Assembly: GCA_011046135.1 (NCBI GenBank)
Contig: DSBG01000104.1
Coordinates: 1-39,698, forward strand
Length of the DNA: 39,698 bases
DNA from: Deltaproteobacteria bacterium
GTDB lineage: Bacteria; Desulfobacterota; Desulfomonilia; UBA1062
Direction of reading: 5' to 3'
The notes beneath the pieces are model-generated. The model worked only from the letters and a program-made list of their open reading frames with translations. It was not told where the DNA came from and made no database searches. How positions within the stretch are numbered: position 1 is the stretch's first letter; every line of letters begins with the position of its first letter. Below are positions 32,586 to 39,698 of this stretch, piece after piece. The position numbers were made by a program, and so were the translations under genes.

Positions 32586-33588
32586 CCTCTCCACCTTTTC
32601 CGCCAATGACAATCTTGCCTGCGGCTTCCAGTTTCCGTGCCACACGCACGATGTTCTGCTGGGCATTCTCCACATCGGAGAGTTTCACGGGCCCCATGGC
32701 CTCCATGTCGTCCAGGAGCATTTCTGAGGCTCTCGACGACATATTGTTCAGGATGAGCGACTTCAGTTCTTCGCTCGCGGTCTTGAGAGCCAGGGAGAGG
32801 TCTTCGTTGGTGATTTCCTTCAGGATGGACTGGATACCCCTGCTGTCGATGTTGGCGATATCTTCGAACACAAACATTTTCTGCCTGATGTTCTCTGCGA
32901 GGTCTGCATCCAGTTCTTCCAGAGAGGAGAAGATCGTATTTTCTGTGGCGTGATCGAGCTGATTCAGGATCTCTGCCACGGTCTCCACCCCGCCGAGTTT
33001 TTTACTCTCCGTGGAGTCCATCGCCTCAATATCCTTCTTCAGCACGGTGTCCACATCCTCGATCACCCCGGCGGGAACAATTCCCAGGTTCGCCAGCCTG
33101 AAGACAACCTCTGCCTGCAGTTTTTCCGGCATTTCCCGAATGATCTGCGCCGCCTTCATGTGATCCAGGTGAGCAAGGATCAGCGCGATGGTCTGGGGAT
33201 GTTCCCCCCTGAGGTAGTCCACCAGCAGGGACGGGTCGACTCCACGCAGCACTGCAAAGGCTGCCGTGTCGGTGGCCTGGGAGATGGATTCCATGATCGG
33301 CTTCGCCTTCTCGTTCCCGAGGGCAGACACGAGCGCGTCCCTGAGATAATCGAGTCCCTTTCCGGTAATACCGCTCACCTCAGCATTCATCTGCTGGAAT
33401 TCATCCATGATGCTCTGGACGGTATCCACCGGGATGGTGACGTCCTCCATGCTTGCCATGCGTTTCCCGATGAGCTTGATTTCATACTCGCTCAGCCCCT
33501 TGAAAATCGCCCGGGAAAACTCATCACCCATGGCCATGAGAAAGATTGCTGCCTTCTGGGGACCGTCGAGTTTTCTGATCTTTCCCAT
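32572..33588 (-). CDS. fliG: Flagellar motor switch protein FliG
   Basis: A 338-residue rotor protein of the C-ring that receives torque from the stator. I chose the ATG at 33588 (MGKIRKLDGPQKAAIFL), which overlaps the fliF stop by one base, rather than the start 21 bases upstream. The N-terminal domain binds FliF. The middle domain has the EHPQ motif at 129-132 (RGEHPQTIALILAHL). The C-terminal domain carries the charged torque helix and the LLDDMEAMGPVKLSDVE segment. Length and order are normal. It runs into fliH with a short overlap. Confidence 0.96.
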   Translation of the reverse strand: MGKIRKLDGPQKAAIFLMAMGDEFSRAIFKGLSEYEIKLIGKRMASMEDVTIPVDTVQSIMDEFQQMNAEVSGITGKGLDYLRDALVSALGNEKAKPIMESISQATDTAAFAVLRGVDPSLLVDYLRGEHPQTIALILAHLDHMKAAQIIREMPEKLQAEVVFRLANLGIVPAGVIEDVDTVLKKDIEAMDSTESKKLGGVETVAEILNQLDHATENTIFSSLEELDADLAENIRQKMFVFEDIANIDSRGIQSILKEITNEDLSLALKTASEELKSLILNNMSSRASEMLLDDMEAMGPVKLSDVENAQQNIVRVARKLEAAGKIVIGGKGGEDVLI

Positions 33589-35201
33589 TACGTATTCTCC
33601 TGCAGCCATGACTTCACTACAGCGGTGGCAGATCCCATGTCATCCTTGCTGATTTTTTCAATGAGCTTCCTCTTCCCGTGGACCGCCCGTTTCAGATCAT
33701 CACTCTTGGCCGCCACCTCCAGCAGGGGGGTCTCATCTGCCTCGATCTGTTCCGTCTGACCTGCCTGGAGCGCTCGCTGGGTGTCAGGGACGTTCTCGAG
33801 CACCTTGACGGATTTCGTTGCCCACTTCAGCATGGGGCGGACCACGAACAGCAGGAGCATGAGGATCACCGCGAAGAGCAGCACCGGTTTTGCCAGGGCG
33901 CTGATCAGTTCTTTTCTCTGTGCACTCTCGGAGATCGCTCCAATGTCACTATCCACCTGTGCAAAGGGGATGCACGAGACCGAGATGGTGTCATCGCGAT
34001 CCGCGTTGAATCCCACCGCGTGCTTGACGGCGTTCTCAATTTCCCTGAGCTCTGATGCCGGGCGCGGGATAAAGGTTTTATTCCCCTCGGGGCTCGCCTC
34101 GTACCTGCCGTCAACAACAACCGAAACCGTCAGCCTGGTGATATCGCCCGGAGAGTAGATGCGCTCGACCTGATTTCTCCCGATTTCATAGTTTCTGATG
34201 ATATCCGAGCCTCCCGAGGAGGCATTCTGCGGCAGCTGCTCGGGTCCTCCCCGGCCTGTCGGGAGATTTGACTGCGTGCCGGCGATGCCCTGCCCGAACC
34301 TGTCAGCGCTGTTGAACGTGCTCTTCATCTCCTCGCTGCGTACGATGTGAACCTCTGGATCAAAGGTGTCCTGAACGCTCTTGACCATGTCCATGTTGAT
34401 GTCGGAACTCACCTTCACAATGGCGGCTTCGCTCCCCACGATGCGTTCCAGGAGATCCTGCGCCCGTGTCTGGAGCAGGGTTTCGATGGCGTTCTTAACC
34501 TCGAGGTGCTTGCTGGCAAGCGACACTGCAGCCGAGGAGCCCTTCCCCTCGTAGAGCACCTTTCCCTTGATGTCCACGATGCTGATATTTTCGGGCTCGA
34601 GTCCCCTGACACTCTTTTCCACGAGGTACACGATGCCTTGAACCTTCTGTGAGTTGAGATTGAGACCGGGTTTCGGCTTGATCACAATGGATGCCTTTGC
34701 GGGTTTCTCATCCTCGATGAAGATGGTTTCCTTGGGAAGTGCGATGTGCACCCGTGCAAACTCCACTTCTTCGAGGGCCATGATGGTGTTTGCGAGTTCG
34801 TTCTGGAGTGCCCTCTGGTAATTGATTTTCTGCACGAACTCGGAAGTGGAAAACCCGGTTTCGTCGAACAGCGCAAATCCTTTTCCCAGGCCTCCCTTGG
34901 GCAGTCCCTGACCCGCAAGAGACAGCCGCGTCTCGTAGACGCTCTCCTCAGGGATCATGATCGCGCTCCCGCCCTTGACAAGTTTGTAGGGGACACGGTT
35001 CTCTTTGAGATTCTGCACGATCATCGAAGCGTCTGCCTCGCTCAGATCGGTGAACAGGTACTGGTATTTCGGTGCAAGGCTCCACATCAGGGTAACCAGC
35101 ACGACAGCAAGCACGAGACCGCATGCGGCAAAGAGACCGAACCGCTGGCCCATGCTCATAGCTGAAAACCTGGCCGCTATGTTCATGAAGGTATCTTTCA
35201 T
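33588..35201 (-). CDS. fliF: Flagellar MS-ring protein FliF
   Basis: A 537-residue inner-membrane protein that forms the MS ring. Two membrane helices flank a large periplasmic region: residues about 19-41 (FGLFAACGLVLAVVLVTLM) and about 431-451 (VLLFAVILMLLLFVVRPML). The periplasmic part has the ring-building motifs, for example YLFTDLSEADASMIVQNLKE, PKGGLGKGFALFDE and RALQNELANTI. The C-terminal cytoplasmic tail should bind FliG, which is encoded next. It lies 12 bases after fliE. Confidence 0.96.
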   Translation of the reverse strand: MKDTFMNIAARFSAMSMGQRFGLFAACGLVLAVVLVTLMWSLAPKYQYLFTDLSEADASMIVQNLKENRVPYKLVKGGSAIMIPEESVYETRLSLAGQGLPKGGLGKGFALFDETGFSTSEFVQKINYQRALQNELANTIMALEEVEFARVHIALPKETIFIEDEKPAKASIVIKPKPGLNLNSQKVQGIVYLVEKSVRGLEPENISIVDIKGKVLYEGKGSSAAVSLASKHLEVKNAIETLLQTRAQDLLERIVGSEAAIVKVSSDINMDMVKSVQDTFDPEVHIVRSEEMKSTFNSADRFGQGIAGTQSNLPTGRGGPEQLPQNASSGGSDIIRNYEIGRNQVERIYSPGDITRLTVSVVVDGRYEASPEGNKTFIPRPASELREIENAVKHAVGFNADRDDTISVSCIPFAQVDSDIGAISESAQRKELISALAKPVLLFAVILMLLLFVVRPMLKWATKSVKVLENVPDTQRALQAGQTEQIEADETPLLEVAAKSDDLKRAVHGKRKLIEKISKDDMGSATAVVKSWLQENT

Positions 35202-35213
35202 GGGAATCTCTTC

Positions 35214-35504
35214 TTATCTCAATCGTGTGAGCTCGTTGTAGCCTTCAATGAGCTTGTTGGTCGCCGATACCATGAGCCTGAGCGTGATGTCGGCCTTCTG
35301 CATCGCCAGCATGGCCTCGTGGATGTTGGGCGTCTTCCCTGAAGACAGATCGACGGCAGCCTTGTCAGCCTCCGTGATCATGTCGTTCGTTGATTCGAAG
35401 GCCCTTTGCAGGGTGTCCATGAAGGTCGTTTTCTGGGTATTCCCGGGCGCCTGGGCAGGGGAAATTCCCCCTGAGAATCCGATCAGCTGATCTATGCGCA
35501 TCAC
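35214..35504 (-). CDS. fliE: Flagellar hook-basal body protein FliE
   Basis: A 96-residue protein that joins the MS ring to the rod. The conserved C-terminal part (about 30-96) includes FMDTLQRAFESTNDMITEADKAAVDLSSGKTPNIHEAMLAMQKAD and ends in VSATNKLIEGYNELTRLR. The length is normal. It overlaps the flgC stop by one base; the start could be either of two adjacent ATG codons. Confidence 0.95.
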   Translation of the reverse strand: MMRIDQLIGFSGGISPAQAPGNTQKTTFMDTLQRAFESTNDMITEADKAAVDLSSGKTPNIHEAMLAMQKADITLRLMVSATNKLIEGYNELTRLR

Positions 35505-35908
35505 TACCTCCCGCCGATCTGAAGGGCCTTGAGGGCCATGTCTGAAAGCGTTTTGACTGCAGTGGAATTCGCCTCGAAGGCACGGCTTGCGCCAATCATA
35601 TTGACCATCTCCTCCATGAGATTGACATTCGGCAGGGTGACGTGCCCCTGCTCATCCGCATCGGGATTGCCGGGATCGTACACTGTCTTTCCCGGTGTCG
35701 GGTCGATGGCGATTGATGCGACCTCAACATTGGAGAGGACCCCTTCAAAGGGGTTCTCCCTGAAGACCACATCCCTGCGCTTGTAGGGTCCGCCTTCAGG
35801 GGTTCGGGTCGTCTGGGCATTGGCGATGTTCGACGAAATCATGTTGATTCGTGTCCTTTGAGCCCTCATGCCGCTTGCACTGATATCCATGGCGGTGAAC
35901 AGGTCCAT
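35504..35908 (-). CDS. flgC: Flagellar basal-body rod protein FlgC
   Basis: A 134-residue proximal rod protein. The N-terminus MDLFTAMDISASGMRAQRTRINMISSNIANAQTT is the standard rod/hook motif. The middle has GGPYKRRDVVF and the C-terminal segment is VNLMEEMVNMIGASRAFEANSTAVKTL, also standard. It overlaps flgB and fliE by one base each, so the rod genes are translated as a block. Confidence 0.96.
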   Translation of the reverse strand: MDLFTAMDISASGMRAQRTRINMISSNIANAQTTRTPEGGPYKRRDVVFRENPFEGVLSNVEVASIAIDPTPGKTVYDPGNPDADEQGHVTLPNVNLMEEMVNMIGASRAFEANSTAVKTLSDMALKALQIGGR

Positions 35909-36291
35909 TACCGTATGCTCCTTATCACCTCTCGAAGAGCCTCGAGCTTGTTGGAGATGATCTGAGCCGAGGCATTGAAGAGGATGTGGTTCTGGGAGAG
36001 CTTCATCATCTCCCTGTCGATATCAACCGTGTTTGTGTCATTCCCGATCCGGGAAAAGGGGTCTTCCTGAACCGGGTGGCTGTTCTCTCGCTGCGAAGGG
36101 GTGAGGTGTCTGGGATCCGAGGAGACCATCGTGAGACGTCCCTGCAATTCCTTCTCAAAGCGCACGTCCTTGGCCACGTATCCGGGGGTGTCAACATTGG
36201 CCAGATTGGAGGAAATAATTTCCTGACGAAAGGTGCGATAACTCATGTGCGATGCGAGTTCCGCAAGTGATGTATCAAAGATTCCGACCAT
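35908..36291 (-). CDS. flgB: Flagellar basal-body rod protein FlgB
   Basis: A 127-residue proximal rod protein and the first gene of the flagellar structural run. The motif RQEIISSNLANVDTPGYVAKDVRFEKEL is typical, and the C-terminal half has VDIDREMMKLSQNHILFNASAQIISNK. The ribosome binding site is AGGAGG just before the ATG. A sigma-54 promoter lies about 25-40 bases upstream, with a leader of about 14 bases. Confidence 0.96.
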   Translation of the reverse strand: MVGIFDTSLAELASHMSYRTFRQEIISSNLANVDTPGYVAKDVRFEKELQGRLTMVSSDPRHLTPSQRENSHPVQEDPFSRIGNDTNTVDIDREMMKLSQNHILFNASAQIISNKLEALREVIRSIR

Positions 36292-36315
36292 ATGGCCCTC
36301 CTTGGTCGTGAAGCA

Positions 36316-36331
36316 AGCAATAGTTGTACCA
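36316..36331 (-). promoter_or_regulatory. Sigma-54 promoter before flgB
   Basis: The minus strand reads TGGTACAACTATTGCT, with GG and GC separated by ten bases and TTGCT matching the -12 element. The expected start is at about 36305, some 14 bases before the flgB ATG, just leaving room for the ribosome binding site. The gene just upstream encodes a sigma-54 activator. Confidence 0.75.
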
Positions 36332-36357
36332 AGACCGGAAATCGCGGATTTACGGGG

Positions 36358-37686
36358 TTAACCCGAGAACTCCTGGGTTTTTTTGCCCTGGGTCGTGTCA
36401 GAAAATTGACTATTCTGGGAATACTCATTGAGCTTGTTCCGCAGGGTCCGTATGCTGATGCCCAACAGGGATGCCGCCTTCGTCCGGTTTCCGTCGACAC
36501 TGGAGAGCGTGGAGACAATGAGTCCCTTTTCCATCTCATGGATCGTGGTTCCCACGGGCAGGCTCCGGGCTGCAGGCGTCGGTGATCCCATGCCGAAGAT
36601 GAGGTCCTCGGATGTGATCATGGCCTCATCACAGAGAATCATGGCGCGTTCGACGACGTTCTCCAGTTCTCTGACGTTGCCTGGCCATGCGTACTTGAGC
36701 AGGCTGTTCTGAGCGTCCTTTGCCAGAGTTTTTTCAGGGATTCCCTCCCGCTGTGCCACCTTATGGATGAAGTGCTCTGCCAGCGGCAGAATATCGTCTC
36801 TGCGGCATCTCAGGGGAGGAACTTTTATGGGAATGACATTGAGCCTGAAGAAGAGATCGTGCCGGAAGCGGCCGGCCTGTATGTCTTCCTCGATATCCCG
36901 GTTCGTGGTGGCAATGACCCTGAAGTCAACGGAAATTGAAGCCTTGCCTCCCACCCGATCGATCTGTTTTTCCTGGAGAACGCGCAGGAGTTTCGCCTGG
37001 AGTCCGAGACTCACCTCCGTGACTTCATCCAGCAGGATGGTTCCTCCATGCGCCAGTTCGAACTTTCCTATCCGCGTGGCATACGCCCCGGTGAACGCCC
37101 CTTTTTCATAGCCGAACAGTTCACTCTCCAAGAGGCTCTCGGGTATGGCGGCGAGATTTATCCCCACATACGGACCGTCCTTTCTCCTGCTGAGCGAGTG
37201 AATGCTGCGTGCGATGATTTCCTTTCCGGTTCCTGACTCTCCCTGTATGAGCACCGGTGCCTGTGTCGGAGAAACCTTGGAGATGATTTCGAGGATCTTC
37301 TCCATGCTCGGATCGACTGCGATGAACGACTCGTCCCGGTGTGCTCTGCCGGGAGCTGGTTTTTTCATGAGGATACCAAGGACCTGCTGAATGTCCTGAG
37401 CACAGAAGGGCTTTTTCAGATAGTGTGTGGCTCCCGCCTTGATGCAGCGTGAACCTTCACCCGTTCCGATCGCCACAATCTCGATGCTCTGGTATACCTG
37501 CTTGGTACCCTCGATCACATCGATGAAGTCATCGGAGATAATGGCAACGTTGTGTGATGCAGGATCGATGGCTCCCAAGAAACGGTCCTTGTCATGGTAG
37601 GGGGAAGGGGTTTGTCCCAGATCATGGACGATCTCTGAAAGGATGGAGACAATGGCCGTGTCGGAATCGAGGATGGCAACGCACAT
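36358..37686 (-). CDS. Sigma-54-dependent response regulator, FlrC/FleR-like
   Basis: A 442-residue activator of sigma-54 promoters. The N-terminal receiver (1-105) has an acidic pair (LDSD, 6-9) and Lys91/Lys92 (YLKKPF), but strand 3 reads VAIISDDFIDVI: the phosphoacceptor could be Asp52 or Asp53, and the usual hydrophobic-Met-Pro that follows is missing. The AAA+ domain is intact: Walker A GESGTGKE at 149-156, the sigma-54 contact loop GAFTGA at 196-201, and Walker B GTILLDE at 215-221. The Fis-type helix-turn-helix (NRTKAASLLGISIRTLRNKLNEY) is at the C-terminus. It lies directly upstream of a sigma-54 promoter for flgB and should activate it. It overlaps the TPR gene by one base. Confidence 0.92.
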   Translation of the reverse strand: MCVAILDSDTAIVSILSEIVHDLGQTPSPYHDKDRFLGAIDPASHNVAIISDDFIDVIEGTKQVYQSIEIVAIGTGEGSRCIKAGATHYLKKPFCAQDIQQVLGILMKKPAPGRAHRDESFIAVDPSMEKILEIISKVSPTQAPVLIQGESGTGKEIIARSIHSLSRRKDGPYVGINLAAIPESLLESELFGYEKGAFTGAYATRIGKFELAHGGTILLDEVTEVSLGLQAKLLRVLQEKQIDRVGGKASISVDFRVIATTNRDIEEDIQAGRFRHDLFFRLNVIPIKVPPLRCRRDDILPLAEHFIHKVAQREGIPEKTLAKDAQNSLLKYAWPGNVRELENVVERAMILCDEAMITSEDLIFGMGSPTPAARSLPVGTTIHEMEKGLIVSTLSSVDGNRTKAASLLGISIRTLRNKLNEYSQNSQFSDTTQGKKTQEFSG

Positions 37687-39698
37687 CAGGGTGCTCCCTC
37701 GCTGAACCTGGTTCTCCGGAGGTGGAAGTCCTGGATGTCCCTGTCCAGGTCGATCTCGTTGGCCAGCGACGTGGCCGCGCTCAAGAGAATCGTGTCAGTG
37801 CTCCGGGAAAGAATGTCGTGTACCAGTGTGAGCGCCTCCTGATGGCTCGAAACCTCCATGGTGATCTGGGCGAGGTGATACATGGCCCAGTCTGTGTGAT
37901 GAGAATCAGGATAAGATTCAAGGAACTCCCGGTAGAGTGTCATGGCACGCTGGAGCTCCCCGGACTCCTTGAGCTGTGTCGCCCTCAGGAACAGAGCCTG
38001 TTCCATGATGGGGGAGCGTTGCCCGGGGGAGGCGGAGATGATCGAGTCGAGAACCCGTGCCTCATCAGTTCTCCGATCGAGGTTCCGGTAGATGTCCGCA
38101 AGCTTGAATTGGGCAGAAAGACGCTTCTCTCCCTCCTGTCCAGCCATCTCTTCAAAGTATTCGATGGCCTCCTCGTAGTGTCTCAGCAGATACAGCAGCT
38201 CTCCCCTCAGTTCCCGCATGGATCGTGCATCCGTGCCCTGACCAAAGCGCTCCAGGTAGCGGGCGCTCCACTGGAGTGCCTGGGAAAAATTTCCACTGTC
38301 ATAGTCGATCTGGTACAGAAGGGCGAGGGCCTGGTCTTTGGCTGAAACGTCATGTTCGGTACTGAGGATGAGCAGCGGGCGTGCCTGGTACCCCTGTCCC
38401 ATTTCATACAGGGAATGCCCCAGTCTGAACAGGGTTTCACTGCACGTGATCTCCCTGATGAAGCTGTCCTGATACGCGTTGTGGAGCTCACAGACCTGGT
38501 CGTATTTTCCGGCGGTATAGAGCTCCGCCACCCTGGTCTGGAGCGTTTCCACGGCCTCGGTCTGTGCGTATCGGTGGATCGGATCTTCGGGCGTTGTCTC
38601 AAACCAGACACGGTAGTAGGCCTGAAGGGATTCTTCCCAGTCGCCCCTGTGTGCATAGGTTTGGGCGATTCGTACCCTGATGATGGAGCCCAGCTGACCC
38701 TCGCTGTATTCCCGTGTAGTCTTCAGGGCCTCATAGATATCCATGATCTCGTAAAAGGTGCTGTCTGTCAGCGAGCCGTGCATGGCAAGGTCCTTTTCCA
38801 GAAGGATCTTCGCTGTTCTGAGTTTTGCGATGATACCGCTCTCACTGTGCGGAGCAAGGGTCTCCACTTCCGAAAAAACGGTCATGGCCTTGTCCTTCTC
38901 ATCGAGGTGGGAGAGAGAGTCACCGAGCATGAGGAGGGCGTCCTGTCTGGAATCGGGATTCCCCTGGTTGATGGCCGAAAGGAGGTGCTCTCTTGCCGTT
39001 GCATACGCTCCCAACCCAAAGGCGGCCTTTCCCATCCTCGAGAACAGATCGGGGTCGTTTCTGAGAAGGGACGAATCAGTCGTAACCGCCTCGTGGTAGA
39101 GATCCAGTGCCTTTTGGTGTGCGTTGAGACCCAGATACGTGTCGGCGAGGATGCTGAGATAGCGGCCGCTCATGTCTTCGGGCATCTCGTCGTCGCCTTT
39201 GATGGCGAGCATACGCCTGTTCGCCACGAATGCATCCTGGAAGGATCCCCTGTGATTCAGCACATCTATTTCCTGGATGTGAGCCTTGATCACCATATCC
39301 GGGTGCAGTGATTCTTTGAGCACTCGCAGGAGGTTCTGTGCCTCTGATATGAGGCCGGCGTGAAGCAGCATGGTGCTGTACTCGAACATGAGCTGCTCCT
39401 TGTCAGCCTCCGTCGGCATGACTGAAAGGGCCTGGTTCATGAGATGAAGTGCTTCGGTGGCCAGTGTGTCCATGCGGTATGGGTATGACCGTGCCCAGAA
39501 GGCCCTGGCCAGCAGGACCATCTCCTGCGGAGAAAGACCACCGTGAGCCTCCTCCAGGGAACGGATAACCGAGGACACATCACCGGCATCGAATGCCGTG
39601 GCGGCCATGGCATAGCGCTTTTCGGGAGAGATCGGAGTGTCAACGAACAAAACGATCTTCTGTGCTGCCTCCTGTGTATCCACACGGGAGAGGGTGTG
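37686..39698 (-). CDS. TPR-repeat protein heading the flagellar cluster, open at the window edge
   Basis: At least 665 residues, built of repeated helix pairs over its whole length. Segments such as SGRYLSILADTYLGLNAHQKALDLYHEAV, DALLMLGDSLSHLDEKDKAMTVFSEVE and KLADIYRNLDRRTDEARVL have the TPR pattern of Trp/Leu/Gly, Tyr and Ala positions. No signal peptide, membrane helix or catalytic domain is seen. A GTG at 39683 could be the start, but five more codons upstream to the window end are open, so the gene is probably cut. It overlaps the sigma-54 regulator gene by one base. Function is unknown; as a TPR scaffold in the flagellar cluster it may act in regulation or assembly. Confidence 0.8.
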   Translation of the reverse strand, partial: HTLSRVDTQEAAQKIVLFVDTPISPEKRYAMAATAFDAGDVSSVIRSLEEAHGGLSPQEMVLLARAFWARSYPYRMDTLATEALHLMNQALSVMPTEADKEQLMFEYSTMLLHAGLISEAQNLLRVLKESLHPDMVIKAHIQEIDVLNHRGSFQDAFVANRRMLAIKGDDEMPEDMSGRYLSILADTYLGLNAHQKALDLYHEAVTTDSSLLRNDPDLFSRMGKAAFGLGAYATAREHLLSAINQGNPDSRQDALLMLGDSLSHLDEKDKAMTVFSEVETLAPHSESGIIAKLRTAKILLEKDLAMHGSLTDSTFYEIMDIYEALKTTREYSEGQLGSIIRVRIAQTYAHRGDWEESLQAYYRVWFETTPEDPIHRYAQTEAVETLQTRVAELYTAGKYDQVCELHNAYQDSFIREITCSETLFRLGHSLYEMGQGYQARPLLILSTEHDVSAKDQALALLYQIDYDSGNFSQALQWSARYLERFGQGTDARSMRELRGELLYLLRHYEEAIEYFEEMAGQEGEKRLSAQFKLADIYRNLDRRTDEARVLDSIISASPGQRSPIMEQALFLRATQLKESGELQRAMTLYREFLESYPDSHHTDWAMYHLAQITMEVSSHQEALTLVHDILSRSTDTILLSAATSLANEIDLDRDIQDFHLRRTRFSEGAP

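Noticed and set aside
36360-36384. Hairpin with a T run (AACCC/GGGTT then TTTTT) on the plus strand
   Set aside because: It faces the wrong way: no plus-strand gene ends here, and the minus-strand transcript would have no T run after it.
1-39698. CRISPR arrays, tRNA/rRNA genes, phage or toxin-antitoxin genes
   Set aside because: I looked for regular spaced repeats, cloverleaf-like sequences and known protein motifs in all gaps and found none.

Overview
The window looks like a chromosomal segment of a motile, anaerobic Gram-negative bacterium, most likely a Desulfobacterota (deltaproteobacterial) lineage. Grounds: an outer-membrane beta-barrel protein, a four-subunit pyruvate/2-oxoacid:ferredoxin oxidoreductase, a radical-SAM activase-like protein, a CoA-transferase/crotonase catabolic cluster, and a flagellar cluster headed by a sigma-54 regulator. 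The lineage is inferred from gene content; I could not run a phylogeny.

Layout. (1) 2-520, plus: 3' part of a cobalt/nickel-type ECF ATPase. (2) 561-6695, minus: a tetR gene followed by a likely operon of CoA-transferase pair 2 (intact), a degenerate amidohydrolase, a crotonase, and CoA-transferase pair 1. The alpha gene of pair 1 has an in-frame TGA and its beta subunit lacks the usual catalytic Glu. (3) 6696-7327: non-coding apart from what looks like a decayed ISL3-type transposase N-terminus. (4) 7328-13730, plus: an expanded macromolecular-synthesis operon, rpsU-yqeY-mutS2-dnaG-rpoD, mostly with overlapping genes, closed by a strong bidirectional terminator. (5) 13807-15210, minus: an outer-membrane porin-like protein with a near-consensus promoter far upstream. 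(6) 15764-18882, plus: phosphohexomutase, an SH3/anchor protein, and threonine dehydratase. (7) 18879-21885, minus: porG-porD-porA-porB. (8) 22298-26849, plus: a diguanylate cyclase overlapping a PilZ protein, a class A PBP (PBP1b type), and a small Cys-rich protein. (9) 27177-29560, plus: an acyl-CoA-synthetase-like protein coupled to a radical SAM protein. (10) 29647-39698, minus: TPR protein, sigma-54 regulator, flgB-flgC-fliE-fliF-fliG-fliH-fliI-fliJ-motE.

How the genes may work together. The CoA-transferase/crotonase/amidohydrolase cluster is probably a TetR-controlled catabolic module for a CoA-linked substrate. Threonine dehydratase and the 2-oxoacid oxidoreductase are convergent neighbours and could together take threonine through 2-oxobutyrate to propionyl-CoA. 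The cyclase/PilZ pair may tie c-di-GMP to motility or the envelope. The flagellar operon appears to have a sigma-54 promoter directly before flgB, with its probable activator encoded just upstream.

I found no CRISPR array, tRNA or rRNA, and no clear new defence or mobile system. The least ordinary part is the catabolic cluster at 561-6695.
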